Assembly (NCBI GenBank): GCA_023450085.1
Contig: JAEXHI010000022.1
Location: forward strand, 1 to 64,000
DNA: 64,000 nt
Source of the DNA: Bacteroidota bacterium
GTDB taxonomy: Bacteria > Bacteroidota > Bacteroidia > Sphingobacteriales > Sphingobacteriaceae
Reading direction: 5' to 3'
Shown: piece after piece, positions 16,204-23,824 of the stretch
Layout: each line of letters opens with the position of its first letter
Position numbering within the stretch: position 1 is the stretch's first letter
The notes under the pieces: generated by a model
What the model saw: only the letters and a program-made list of their open reading frames with translations
The model's database searches: none
Told to the model about the DNA's origin: nothing
Translations under genes and position numbers: made by a program

Positions 16204-16711
16204 CGTTTTTCATCATTGAGTTTTCCTAATCGTAAGGCTTTTCGGTTACGCCCCGTTTTTTAAAGTGGGGTCTGGCCTCCACTTATGTTTGTGGAATTCA
16301 TCATCAAATGAAAGGGTAGGAGCAAGAATAAATAGGAAGGAAATTTAAACCAGTGCTGAAAGGGATGAGGTCGCTTGGACTAAATGGATGGTGCTGGTTT
16401 GTATGAAAGCTTCGGTAGTTTGTTGGGGGGTGCAAGTACTATTTAAGGAACGTGTAAATATTGATATAAGATGGGCGGATGCCAAACTAACAACTTTCCA
16501 AATTGGGATTTAAGGTTGCAAGTATCGGCGCTAACCACCAATACATTTTGACGTGTAGTATACTTGGTTAAATACATTTGTTTGTTCATGAGATGTAATC
16601 AAATTTAATGAAAAAATATCTTTTTTATCAAAGTAAAATTGGTTAATGTTTTTACCATCAGTTGATTATTGTTAGATTGGGATTGATAAACCAAATTGTT
16701 ATTCTATCTAT
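16204..16711. other. Long intergenic region upstream of aqpZ
   Basis: No gene seen. Near the aqpZ start are two weak GC stems (CCCC...GGGG at 16251-16270 and AGTGG/CCACT at 16264-16282). A minus-strand promoter candidate lies far upstream at 16600-16632. If it is the aqpZ promoter, the transcript would carry a leader of almost 400 nt. Confidence 0.5.
16600..16632 (-). promoter_or_regulatory. Candidate Bacteroidetes promoter for aqpZ
   Basis: On the minus strand TTTG (16629-16632), 21 nt, then TAAATTTG (16600-16607), matching the -33/-7 consensus TTTG...TAnnTTTG. Confidence 0.4.
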
Positions 16712-17005
16712 ATGGAACGCGGAGGCTGTGTTTATATCATGACCAATATTTACAATACTGTATTGTATATCGGTGTGACTTCTGATTTGTTTTCAAGAGT
16801 AATTCAGCATAGAGATAAGTTCTATCCAAGGTCTTTCACGGCAAAGTATAATTGCTATAAGCTAGTTTACTATTGTTTTTATCCTACCATTATTGAAGCC
16901 ATAGCTAATGAGAAGAGACTTAAGAAATGGAATAGGGATTGGAAGATTAAGTTGGTTACTGCTGAAAACCCTAATTGGATAGATTTATTTAACGAGGATT
17001 TATAA
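16712..17005 (+). CDS. GIY-YIG nuclease domain protein
   Basis: 97 residues: VYIMTNIYNTVLYIGVTSDLFSRVIQHRDKFYP carries the GIY-YIG motif (VYI...LYIG), the conserved Arg (SRVIQHR) and a later Glu (NEKRLKKWNRDWK). This is the small stand-alone (YhbQ/UPF0213-like) type common in Bacteroidota. Its cellular role is not established; a DNA repair or structure-specific nuclease activity is likely from the fold. No intron or homing context is seen. Confidence 0.9.
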   Translation: MERGGCVYIMTNIYNTVLYIGVTSDLFSRVIQHRDKFYPRSFTAKYNCYKLVYYCFYPTIIEAIANEKRLKKWNRDWKIKLVTAENPNWIDLFNEDL

Positions 17006-17072
17006 AGGCGGTACTTGGATGAAGTCGTACGTCATTACTGACATACAGTTGCCACAAATCGCTCATCGAAGC

Positions 17073-17190
17073 GTCATTCCCGTGTATACGGGAATCGTAA
17101 AGCGGTAGTCGGTATCTAATCGGTACTTAAGTAAAACAAAATGCAAAAGCCTACTAATGCATTACGATTGCCAGTCGAGCTGGCAATGAC
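17073..17190. repeat. Composite paired-hairpin element, copy 1
   Basis: Left hairpin 17073-17096, right inverted hairpin 17166-17190, about 70 nt between. Both outer ends read GTC(AT...). Confidence 0.8.
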
Positions 17191-17288
17191 GAATAATAGA
17201 GTTGGTCACTACGATAGATCAGAAATAATGCCATTGGTTGAGCTTGTAGTTAGGAGGCATCAAGTTACTTCAATCCGATCGTTAATGC

Positions 17289-17405
17289 GTCATTCCCGTG
17301 TATACGGGAATCTTAAAGCGGTAGTAAGCCTCTAATCGGCACTTCAGTAGGAAAATTATGTATAAACCAGCTAGTGCATTGCGATCCGAATTAAATTGAC
17401 GATGA
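17289..17405. repeat. Composite paired-hairpin element, copy 2 (degenerate)
   Basis: Left hairpin at 17289-17312 is identical to copy 1 in its stem; the right end (GCATTGCGATCCGAATT, then TTGACG) has lost most pairing. Confidence 0.7.
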
Positions 17406-17462
17406 AGGCATAATAAAGGAAATGCAAAGCTTTCAGCTCTTTAAAATCTCCTTTAAAAACCG

Positions 17463-17470
17463 TATTTTTG
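17463..17470 (+). promoter_or_regulatory. valS -7 promoter element
   Basis: TATTTTTG fits TAnnTTTG and lies 23 nt before the valS ATG, giving a very short leader. A clear TTTG -33 box is not seen. Confidence 0.5.
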
Positions 17471-17493
17471 CAATAAATTTTTTTACCATATAA

Positions 17494-20175
17494 ATGAGCA
17501 TATCTACAAAATACAATCCGCAAGAAACAGAAGAAAAATGGTACAGCTATTGGTTGGATAAACGTTTTTTCCACTCAGAGCCTGATGAGCGTGAGCCATA
17601 CACTATTGTCATTCCCCCGCCAAACGTTACGGGAGTGTTGCACATGGGCCACATGCTTAATAATACCATTCAGGATGTATTGATCCGTAAAGCTCGTATG
17701 CAGGGCAAAAATGCGTGCTGGGTTCCTGGTACCGACCATGCTTCTATTGCTACGGAAGCTAAGGTAGTAGCTATGCTTAAAGAAAAAGGTATCAGTAAAA
17801 AAGACATCACTCGTGAGGAGTTTTTAAAGTATGCTTGGGAATGGAAAGAAAAATACGGAGGTATTATCCTTGAACAGTTGAAAAAACTGGGTGCAAGTTG
17901 TGATTGGGACAGAACTCGTTTTACCATGGAAGAAGATCTTTCAGATGCGGTAATCAACAGTTTTATCCATTTGTATAAAAAAGGAAATATTTACCGTGGT
18001 GTACGTATGGTAAACTGGGATCCTGCAGGTAAAACTGCGGTGTCTGATGAAGAGGTAATCCGTAAAGAAGTAAACCAGAAATTGTACTACATCCATTATC
18101 ATATTGCTGGTACAGCTAAAGATGTTTTGGATCATACTACTTGTTTAACCATTGCCACTACTCGTCCAGAAACGATTATGGCCGATAGTGCTATTTGTAT
18201 CAATCCAAACGACGAGCGTTACAAACATTTGCATGGTAAAAAGGTATTTGTTCCTTTAATTAACCGTGAAATTCCAATCATTTTAGATGATTATGTAGAA
18301 ATGGATTTTGGTACAGGATGTTTAAAAGTAACACCTGCCCACGATTTAAATGACTATGAACTTGGATTGAAACATCATTTGCCAGTAATCGATATTTTAA
18401 ACGATGACGGTACCTTGAATGATAAGGCGGAGATTTTAGTTGGTGAAGATCGTTTCATTGCTCGTAAAAAGATTGCCAAAATGCTTGAAGAAGCAGGGCA
18501 TTTGGAAAAGGTGGAAGACTATAAGTCGCAAGTAGGTTTCTCGGAACGTACCGATGCGGTAATTGAGCCAAAACTTTCTCTGCAATGGTTCAGTAAAATG
18601 GAAGAGTTGGCGAAACCAGCTTTGGAAGAAGTGTTGAACGGTGAAGTGAAATTGATTCCAGAGAAGTTTATCAACACCTACCGTCATTGGATGGAAAATG
18701 TAAAGGATTGGTGTATTTCTCGTCAATTGTGGTGGGGACAGCGCATTCCGGCATGGTATTTCCAACACGAAGAACCTGTGGTTGCTAAAACTAAGGAAGA
18801 AGCGATTGAGGAACTCATTAACCGCGTACCTGAGCGTAGGGAGTGGAGCGAAGAGAGCAAAGCTGGTTTTAGAAAACAAGCTGAAGAGTTTATTACACAA
18901 GATGAAGATGTAATGGATACTTGGTTCTCCTCATGGTTGTGGCCAATTTCTGTTTTCGACGGTTTTAAAAACCCTGACAATAAAGATTTCAATTACTATT
19001 ACCCAACGAATGATTTGGTAACAGCTCCGGAGATTTTGTTTTTCTGGGTAGCCCGTATGATCATGGCTGGTAAAGAGTTTACAGGTAAAAAGCCATTTAC
19101 CAATGTGTACCTAACAGGTATCGTTCGTGATAAGCTGGGCCGTAAAATGTCTAAATCACTAGGGAACTCTCCAGATCCAATTGGTTTAATTGAACAATAC
19201 GGTGCCGATGGTGTAAGGGTAGGTATGTTGATGTCGTCGCCAGCTGGTAACGATTTAATGTTTGATGAGGCTTACTGTGAGCAGGGCAGAAACTTTGCCA
19301 ACAAGATTTGGAATGCCTTCCGTTTGGTAAAAGGTTGGGAGGTTGACGCCTCTTTGGCTAATCCTAATGAGCAGGCGATTGCTTGGTTCGAAAGCCGCTT
19401 TAGCGAAGCTTTAACTGAAATTGAACATAACTTTAAGCAATACCGCTTATCGGAAGCTTTAATGGCTACTTATAAATTGGTTTGGGACGATTTCTGTGCT
19501 TGGTACTTGGAAATGGTAAAACCTGCTTATCAACAACCTGTTGATGCGGCTACCAGAGCAGCTTCGGTGAAGTTCTTCGAGCAGATTTTGAGGTTATTGC
19601 ACCCATTTATGCCATTCATTACCGAAGAACTTTACCACGATGAGTTATTTGGTGAACGTGCTGAAATGGAATGCTGTATTGTTGCCGATTATCCAACCGT
19701 AGGCGTTGTAAATGAGACTTTATTGAAAGAAGCTGAGTTGGTAAAAGGTTTGGTTTCTGAAATTAGAAACGTAAGAAATACCCGCCAGATTTCTCCTAAG
19801 GAAGCGTTAGAGCTTAATATTAAAGTTAATTCAGGAGTAAGCTATGACCAATGGCTGAATATTGTTTGCAAATTGGCCAACATTAGCAAAGCCGAAGTAG
19901 TAAGCGATAAGGTAACTGGAGCGGCTGGTTTTATGGTGGGTAAAGATGAGTTCTTTATTCCTTTAAGCCAAAATATTGATGTAGAAGCAGAAAAAGAGCG
20001 TTTAAACAAAGAACTGGAATATCTACAAGGTTTTCTTAAATCAGTAGATGCGAAGTTGAGCAATGAACGTTTTGTGCAGAATGCTAAACCTGAGATTATT
20101 CAGAACGAGCGGAACAAAAAAGCAGATGCTGAATCGAAAATAGCGACTATTCAAGAGAGCTTAGCGGCTTTGTAA
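17494..20175 (+). CDS. valS: Valyl-tRNA synthetase
   Basis: 893 residues, normal length. Class Ia synthetase that charges tRNA-Val. The HIGH motif is HMGH at 50-53 (PPNVTGVLHMGHML), the KMSKS motif is KMSKS at 551-555, the editing (CP1) domain is present (TTRPETIMADSAICI, GTGCLKVTPAHDLNDYELG), and a C-terminal coiled coil (EAEKERLNKELEYLQGFLKS) is present. Own promoter and terminator; no T-box is visible, as expected for this phylum. Confidence 0.98.
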   Translation: MSISTKYNPQETEEKWYSYWLDKRFFHSEPDEREPYTIVIPPPNVTGVLHMGHMLNNTIQDVLIRKARMQGKNACWVPGTDHASIATEAKVVAMLKEKGISKKDITREEFLKYAWEWKEKYGGIILEQLKKLGASCDWDRTRFTMEEDLSDAVINSFIHLYKKGNIYRGVRMVNWDPAGKTAVSDEEVIRKEVNQKLYYIHYHIAGTAKDVLDHTTCLTIATTRPETIMADSAICINPNDERYKHLHGKKVFVPLINREIPIILDDYVEMDFGTGCLKVTPAHDLNDYELGLKHHLPVIDILNDDGTLNDKAEILVGEDRFIARKKIAKMLEEAGHLEKVEDYKSQVGFSERTDAVIEPKLSLQWFSKMEELAKPALEEVLNGEVKLIPEKFINTYRHWMENVKDWCISRQLWWGQRIPAWYFQHEEPVVAKTKEEAIEELINRVPERREWSEESKAGFRKQAEEFITQDEDVMDTWFSSWLWPISVFDGFKNPDNKDFNYYYPTNDLVTAPEILFFWVARMIMAGKEFTGKKPFTNVYLTGIVRDKLGRKMSKSLGNSPDPIGLIEQYGADGVRVGMLMSSPAGNDLMFDEAYCEQGRNFANKIWNAFRLVKGWEVDASLANPNEQAIAWFESRFSEALTEIEHNFKQYRLSEALMATYKLVWDDFCAWYLEMVKPAYQQPVDAATRAASVKFFEQILRLLHPFMPFITEELYHDELFGERAEMECCIVADYPTVGVVNETLLKEAELVKGLVSEIRNVRNTRQISPKEALELNIKVNSGVSYDQWLNIVCKLANISKAEVVSDKVTGAAGFMVGKDEFFIPLSQNIDVEAEKERLNKELEYLQGFLKSVDAKLSNERFVQNAKPEIIQNERNKKADAESKIATIQESLAAL

Positions 20176-20223
20176 TTGGGTTGCAAGTTATAAGTTACAG
20201 GTTCTGTAATTCATTATAAAATT

Positions 20224-20256
20224 AAAGCCTTTCAGTTGATACTGGGAGGCTTTTTT
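20224..20256 (+). terminator. Rho-independent terminator of valS
   Basis: AAGCCTTTCAG and CTGGGAGGCTT pair with a small internal mismatch, followed by six T, about 50 nt after the valS stop. Confidence 0.85.
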
Positions 20257-20277
20257 GTGCTGCCGTTCCCTGTGCGT

Positions 20278-20353
20278 CGTTCTCGCGTATGCGGGAACCG
20301 TAAAGAGTTATAAGGCCTGCTATGGCATTACAATCCCGAAAATTCGGGATGAC
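20278..20353. repeat. Composite paired-hairpin element
   Basis: Left end is a decayed TCTCGCGTATGCGGGAA hairpin followed by CCGTAAAG; right end is a perfect inverted ATCCCGAA/TTCGGGAT hairpin ending GATGAC. Same layout as 17073 and 26688. Confidence 0.75.
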
Positions 20354-20491
20354 GACAATCAAGTTGAATATGGGGCGTCAAGTTGTACTGAAAGTTTCCA
20401 AACAACCAAACGTATTAAACCTTTTACAAGCAAAATATCAGTTTTTAAGCAAAACTCCTTTTCTTTATTATTACAATTAAAATTACCAGAT

Positions 20492-21034
20492 ATGAAAAGA
20501 ATATTCCTACTATTAATAGCTGCGGCGGCAGTGGTATCATGCACTAGCAACCAATCAAAAGAGGCTGCGACACCTTCTAATGTGTTTGTAGAGCAAAAGC
20601 TGAATGAATTTGTGACCCAGCATCCAGAATGGACCAGTGGCGAAACAGCTAATGAAGAAATTACCGAGAAATTTAAAAAGGAAGTAATTAGATGGAGCAA
20701 TGAAGAACAGTTTCTTAACGAAATGCCTATGCAATTTAAAGGTTTAAGAGATACCTTACTGAATGGTCAAGGCTTTAAAATTGCCACTTTCACTGGTTAT
20801 AATGATAACACCCGTCCATCAGGTTCAGTATTGAACTATATTCAGTTGCAAATTGATGGTATTGTACCAAATGATTTATTAAAAGACTTGCATAAGGATA
20901 AGAATTACCATCTTACTGGAATGCTTTACAAGCAAGGTAAACGTGCTGATGTTAAGGTGATTAAAGTGGCTGATTTCAAAGGCTATGATTTAGGTAAATA
21001 CACTTTCTCTATTACCAAGGTAAAACCTTTATAA
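20492..21034 (+). CDS. Hypothetical lipoprotein
   Basis: 180 residues from the ATG at 20492. MKRIFLLLIAAAAVVSC is a lipoprotein signal with lipobox VVSC, so it is membrane-anchored. The mature part has FVTQHPEWTSGETANEEITEKFKKE and a beta-rich C-terminus (YHLTGMLYKQGKRADVKVIKV). I do not recognise the family. The frame stays open further upstream to 20255, but that stretch is a repeat element, so the ATG with the signal peptide is the start. Its stop overlaps that of the convergent DUF2867 gene by 6 bp. Confidence 0.8.
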   Translation: MKRIFLLLIAAAAVVSCTSNQSKEAATPSNVFVEQKLNEFVTQHPEWTSGETANEEITEKFKKEVIRWSNEEQFLNEMPMQFKGLRDTLLNGQGFKIATFTGYNDNTRPSGSVLNYIQLQIDGIVPNDLLKDLHKDKNYHLTGMLYKQGKRADVKVIKVADFKGYDLGKYTFSITKVKPL

Positions 21035-21580
21035 GTGGCTTTCTACGTGTTCCTTTTCTAAATGTTTGATGATGTTCTTCAACATTGTAGGGACAATTAA
21101 ACGATGGAATGGTTTTACAGGTAAAAAATAGAGCTTGCCCCACTTGTTATGAAATTGTACTGTGGTGGTAATGGTTAAGCACTTTTGACGGGAAGTTTTT
21201 ACTGAGTCACTTAAAAGTAATGAGACTCTAAAATTAAGGTGCTTGTCGTCTTCGCCAAGCACCATTTCTTTTTCATCACGATAAAATACCTCGAATAAAC
21301 CTAAACGTTCGCCTACTTCGCCATTAAATTGGGCAAGTTGTGCTTGTTTATTCGTAGTATTTGCTGGAGTTTTTAATCCCAACCGCTTCACTAAGCTGTT
21401 CCTTAAAGCAAAAAGTTTTTCTATCCATCTTGGGCCACTGCTAAAAAAGGCTTTCCCAACTTCAGTTATTGATAAGTTTTGATGATGAGCAGTTAAGTCA
21501 CCTTCAAAGCTGTCTGCATAGTTGTAATGATACTTTGTCAGTATTGAGTTAGGAGGAATAGCGCTTTTTCTGATCTTCAT
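21029..21580 (-). CDS. DUF2867 family protein
   Basis: 183 residues from the ATG at 21578-21580. Pattern YHYNYADSFEGDL, AFFSSGPRWIEKLFALRNSL and VKRLGLKT, then FEVFYRDEKEMVLGEDDKHLNFR fits DUF2867, probably an SRPBCC-like fold of unknown function. It starts 2 nt after the VOC gene ends, so the two form an operon. The longer open frame upstream overlaps the VOC gene and is not needed. Confidence 0.8.
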   Translation of the reverse strand: MKIRKSAIPPNSILTKYHYNYADSFEGDLTAHHQNLSITEVGKAFFSSGPRWIEKLFALRNSLVKRLGLKTPANTTNKQAQLAQFNGEVGERLGLFEVFYRDEKEMVLGEDDKHLNFRVSLLLSDSVKTSRQKCLTITTTVQFHNKWGKLYFLPVKPFHRLIVPTMLKNIIKHLEKEHVESHL

Positions 21581-21582
21581 GC

Positions 21583-21975
21583 TTATCCCATTGGGGTGCA
21601 AATTTCGATTAAAAACCCATCGATATCTCTTACATAAGCAACCGTTTGTCCCCAAGGTTTTTGCTTAGGTTCAGCTACTTGGATGGCACCATGCTGAGCC
21701 GCTAATTCGAATATAGCCGTTACGTCATCTGTAATAAAACCTAACTCCATTGCAAAGGGCTTTTGGTTAAGTTCACTAGGAATAAAACCATCTTTTAAAT
21801 TGGAAGCGGCCAAAGTATGGGAAGCAAATGAAATGGTGGTGTCGCCGGTGGCTAGTTCTCCATAATCATTGTCGGGAGAGATAAATTTTCTGCTAAAGCC
21901 GAAAGCCTTTTCATAAAACTCGATTGATTTTGTAACGTCGTTAACGTAAAGAATAGTGTATCCAAATTTGACCAT
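21583..21975 (-). CDS. VOC family (glyoxalase-like) protein
   Basis: 130 residues with two beta-alpha-beta modules: FGYTILYVNDVTKSIEFYEKAFG at 4-26, and PFAMELGFITDDVTAIFELAAQHG near 72-95, then GQTVAYVRDIDGFLIEICTP. Metal-ligand positions are Tyr/Glu rather than a full His/Glu set, so it may be a resistance-type binding protein or an enzyme with an unknown substrate. Paired with the DUF2867 gene. Confidence 0.9.
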   Translation of the reverse strand: MVKFGYTILYVNDVTKSIEFYEKAFGFSRKFISPDNDYGELATGDTTISFASHTLAASNLKDGFIPSELNQKPFAMELGFITDDVTAIFELAAQHGAIQVAEPKQKPWGQTVAYVRDIDGFLIEICTPMG

Positions 21976-22049
21976 GATAATTGCGTTTTGATGTCCAAAG
22001 TTAAGGTTAAAGGGGATATCAACATAATGATGGGAGATATTTTGTATAG

Positions 22050-22174
22050 GTAATGACCCTCTCTCCGCTGTGCGGTTTCTCTCCCTTTGAGGGAGAGAGG
22101 TGTGCTTGGGGAAGATAATACAATCAATTTCCCTTGGCTTTTCAAGGAGTACCTGTTCTGATACTTCGGAAGGG
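22050..22174. repeat. Two adjacent repeat elements
   Basis: At 22050-22110 a palindrome CTCTCCCTTTGAGGGAGAG preceded by CTCTCCGCTGTGCGG; a relative lies at 54183-54235 with CTCTCCTCAAAGAGGAGAG. At 22144-22174 an element starting AAGGAGTACCTGTTCTGATA then CTTCGGAAGGG, also at 26802-26846 (inverted) and 61047-61093. Confidence 0.75.
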
Positions 22175-22201
22175 TTAGCGAGAGGTTTGTTTCAATTAGT
22201 T

Positions 22202-22591
22202 TTACTTCAACCTTTCCAATTTGCCCTTACGTTTAATCAAGTTCTTATAATCCCATTGGATATCCCTTGCTTTTCCCAGCCAACGCTTTAAATCTTCAAT
22301 ATCCACTTGTTCTGGTGCTGTGTAGCGAGCTTCCGCGGCTTTAAATGTTCCTTCATTTGCTAAATTAGGTTCATCAAAGGACTGTCCGCTCCAGAATAAT
22401 AACCGTATGCCGTTTTTAAGTTTACTGTAGCCTACTACGGGATTGCCTTCTAAAAACCAAACGGGATGCCGGTGCCATATTTTATTTTCGGCTTCGGGAA
22501 GATGCTGGTTAATGTTATTGGCCAGTAAATCGCAGATGGTTTTGTCGGTTTCAATCTGCTGATTGTTGTAATCTTGTATTTCTTGATTCAT
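22202..22591 (-). CDS. DUF1801 domain protein
   Basis: 129 residues: LANNINQHLPEAENKIWHRHPVWFLEGNPVVGYSKLKNGIRLLFW is the DUF1801 (YdhG-like) core. Function unknown; the fold is a small alpha-beta protein also found in ribosome-associated and frataxin-like relatives. Its ATG overlaps the stop of the DinB-like gene upstream (ATGA), so they are translationally coupled. Confidence 0.85.
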   Translation of the reverse strand: MNQEIQDYNNQQIETDKTICDLLANNINQHLPEAENKIWHRHPVWFLEGNPVVGYSKLKNGIRLLFWSGQSFDEPNLANEGTFKAAEARYTAPEQVDIEDLKRWLGKARDIQWDYKNLIKRKGKLERLK

Positions 22592-23172
22592 GAGGATTGG
22601 TTATCGTTTGGATGATCTAGGTATTCGTCTGTAAAGTGTTTATTTTGTTTCGGTTGAGCAAATTTATCCTCATTGTAGGCTTGCGATTTTCCTTTGGGAA
22701 TAGATAGTGATTGCCAACCATCTTTTGCCAACATTTTACCCAACATTACAATTTGTCCAACATGATAAGGGTAATGGGCCAATTGTCTATTGATGGCCTC
22801 AAGTACGGTGTGCCCCTGATTACGAATATAGATGATTTGACTTAGATCTTGGTCTGTTAATGGATTGATGGCATTGAACAAACAATTCCACCCCTGTTCC
22901 CATTTGTCTATAAGTTCTTGTTTTGAAGTGATTTGTGGTTCAAATTCTTCATCTCTGTTGCGCCAGTCTTTTTCGCCATCAGAAGAAAGGAAATCTGTCC
23001 AACGAGAAATCATATTACCAGAAAGATGACTTACAATAATGGCAATACTGTTGCTGTCTTCATTGAAACGCCAAAAAAGCGCCTCGTCGCTTAACTGGGT
23101 AAATGTTTTATCACCCAGCTGCTTGTAATACTGAAATTGCTTTTTAGTGCTGTCGAGGTAATCGTTGGTCAT
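22588..23172 (-). CDS. DinB superfamily protein (DUF1572)
   Basis: 194 residues from the ATG at 23170-23172. Pattern FQYYKQLGDKTFTQLSDEALFW, SIAIIVSHLSGNMISRWTDFL with His about 50, and INRQLAHYPYHVGQIVMLGKML with two His near 147-151 gives the three-His metal site of the DinB/YfiT four-helix bundle. DUF1572 members are putative metal-dependent enzymes. The frame extends 41 codons further upstream but without family similarity. Operon with the DUF1801 gene. Confidence 0.9.
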   Translation of the reverse strand: MTNDYLDSTKKQFQYYKQLGDKTFTQLSDEALFWRFNEDSNSIAIIVSHLSGNMISRWTDFLSSDGEKDWRNRDEEFEPQITSKQELIDKWEQGWNCLFNAINPLTDQDLSQIIYIRNQGHTVLEAINRQLAHYPYHVGQIVMLGKMLAKDGWQSLSIPKGKSQAYNEDKFAQPKQNKHFTDEYLDHPNDNQSS

Positions 23173-23532
23173 GAGCTTTGTTTTGTAATTTAAAGATAGG
23201 ATGAATTTGTGGGTTTCGCACTCGTTTATTACTCCGTGAGTTTTGTAAAAGAAATAAAACCACAAAGAGAAATAAGAGTTGCGCGAAGAACGCAAAGGAG
23301 GTAAAGCAGTGTTTAATTATGCTATGCGAGGGATATTTTCTTTGCGTCACTTTGCGAATCTTAACTAATTCTTTGCGTTAAAATTTCTAAACATAATTGT
23401 AAGTTAAGTGTGATGTCGTTAGAGATTCTTCGTTGCACTCAGAATGACCGAGAGGGAATAAAAATATTGCAATGGACAGTCTCTGGAGTAAACACGAACA
23501 TACAGTACTTTCGGTTAAATAATGCTTGGGGC
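23173..23532. other. Repeat-rich intergenic region
   Basis: No gene seen. At 23260-23387 two inverted tracts (ACGCAAAGG and CTTTGCGTCACTTTGCG) form one dispersed element. At 23425-23449 there is a hairpin of the ATTCT/AGAAT variant in minus orientation. Confidence 0.6.
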
Positions 23533-23562
23533 TTTGCTTTTCAAAAAAATAATATAGCTTTG
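23533..23562 (+). promoter_or_regulatory. Promoter of the TPP-riboswitch transcript
   Basis: TTTG at 23533-23536, 18 nt, TAGCTTTG at 23555-23562: an exact match to the Bacteroidetes TTTG...TAnnTTTG promoter. The start point would be close to 23570, just before the aptamer. Confidence 0.8.
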
Positions 23563-23572
23563 CAGCATCAAT

Positions 23573-23752
23573 AAGGGGTGCCTTGTTTTGCATAAAACAC
23601 AAATAAAGGCTGAGATCATACCCATTTTGAAGTGGAAAGTTCAAAGTTGAAAGTGAAAAGTAGTAAGTCGGAAGACGTATAACTTAGAACCTGATAACTT
23701 AAAACTTAAAACCTCAAATGCACCTGATCCAGGTAATGCTGGCGTAGGGATG
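23573..23752 (+). ncRNA. TPP (thiamin pyrophosphate) riboswitch with expanded P3
   Basis: The conserved aptamer blocks are all present: AGGGGTGCC at 23574-23582, GGCTGAGATCATACCC at 23608-23623, and CACCTGATCCAGGTAATGCT at 23721-23740 followed by GGCGTAGGGA. The P3 arm between 23624 and 23720 is about 97 nt, much longer than the usual few to 30 nt, and is filled with AAGTTGAAAGTGAAAAG-like and AACTTAAAACTTAAAA low-complexity sequence. Downstream, CCCTACTTACC (23785-23795) can pair with GTAGGG (23744-23749) and GGTAA (23732-23736) of the aptamer, a likely expression platform. Binding of TPP should turn the receptor gene off. Confidence 0.95.
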
Positions 23753-23824
23753 GTTTATGAAGTTTAACTAAAGTCGGGAGTAACCCCTACTTACCGATGG
23801 GTTTAACTAAAAAACAACAAAAAG

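Larger units (their letters stand above)
17006..17493. other. Intergenic region with a duplicated repeat element
   Basis: No gene seen apart from the valS promoter at its end. It holds a composite element at 17073-17190 (hairpin ATTCCCGT/ACGGGAAT, spacer with TAAAGCGGTAG and CTACTAATGCATTACG, then an inverted ATTGCCAG hairpin) and a second, more degenerate copy at 17289-17405 in the same order and orientation. Confidence 0.75.

Noticed and set aside
16712..17005. Homing endonuclease
   Set aside because: The GIY-YIG protein is the small stand-alone type; no intron, intein or split gene surrounds it.
18436..18900. Long open frame antisense inside valS
   Set aside because: valS is fully supported on the other strand; the antisense translation has no family pattern or start context.
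20255..20491. N-terminal extension of the lipoprotein gene
   Set aside because: It consists of a repeat element, and the lipoprotein signal starts at the ATG at 20492.
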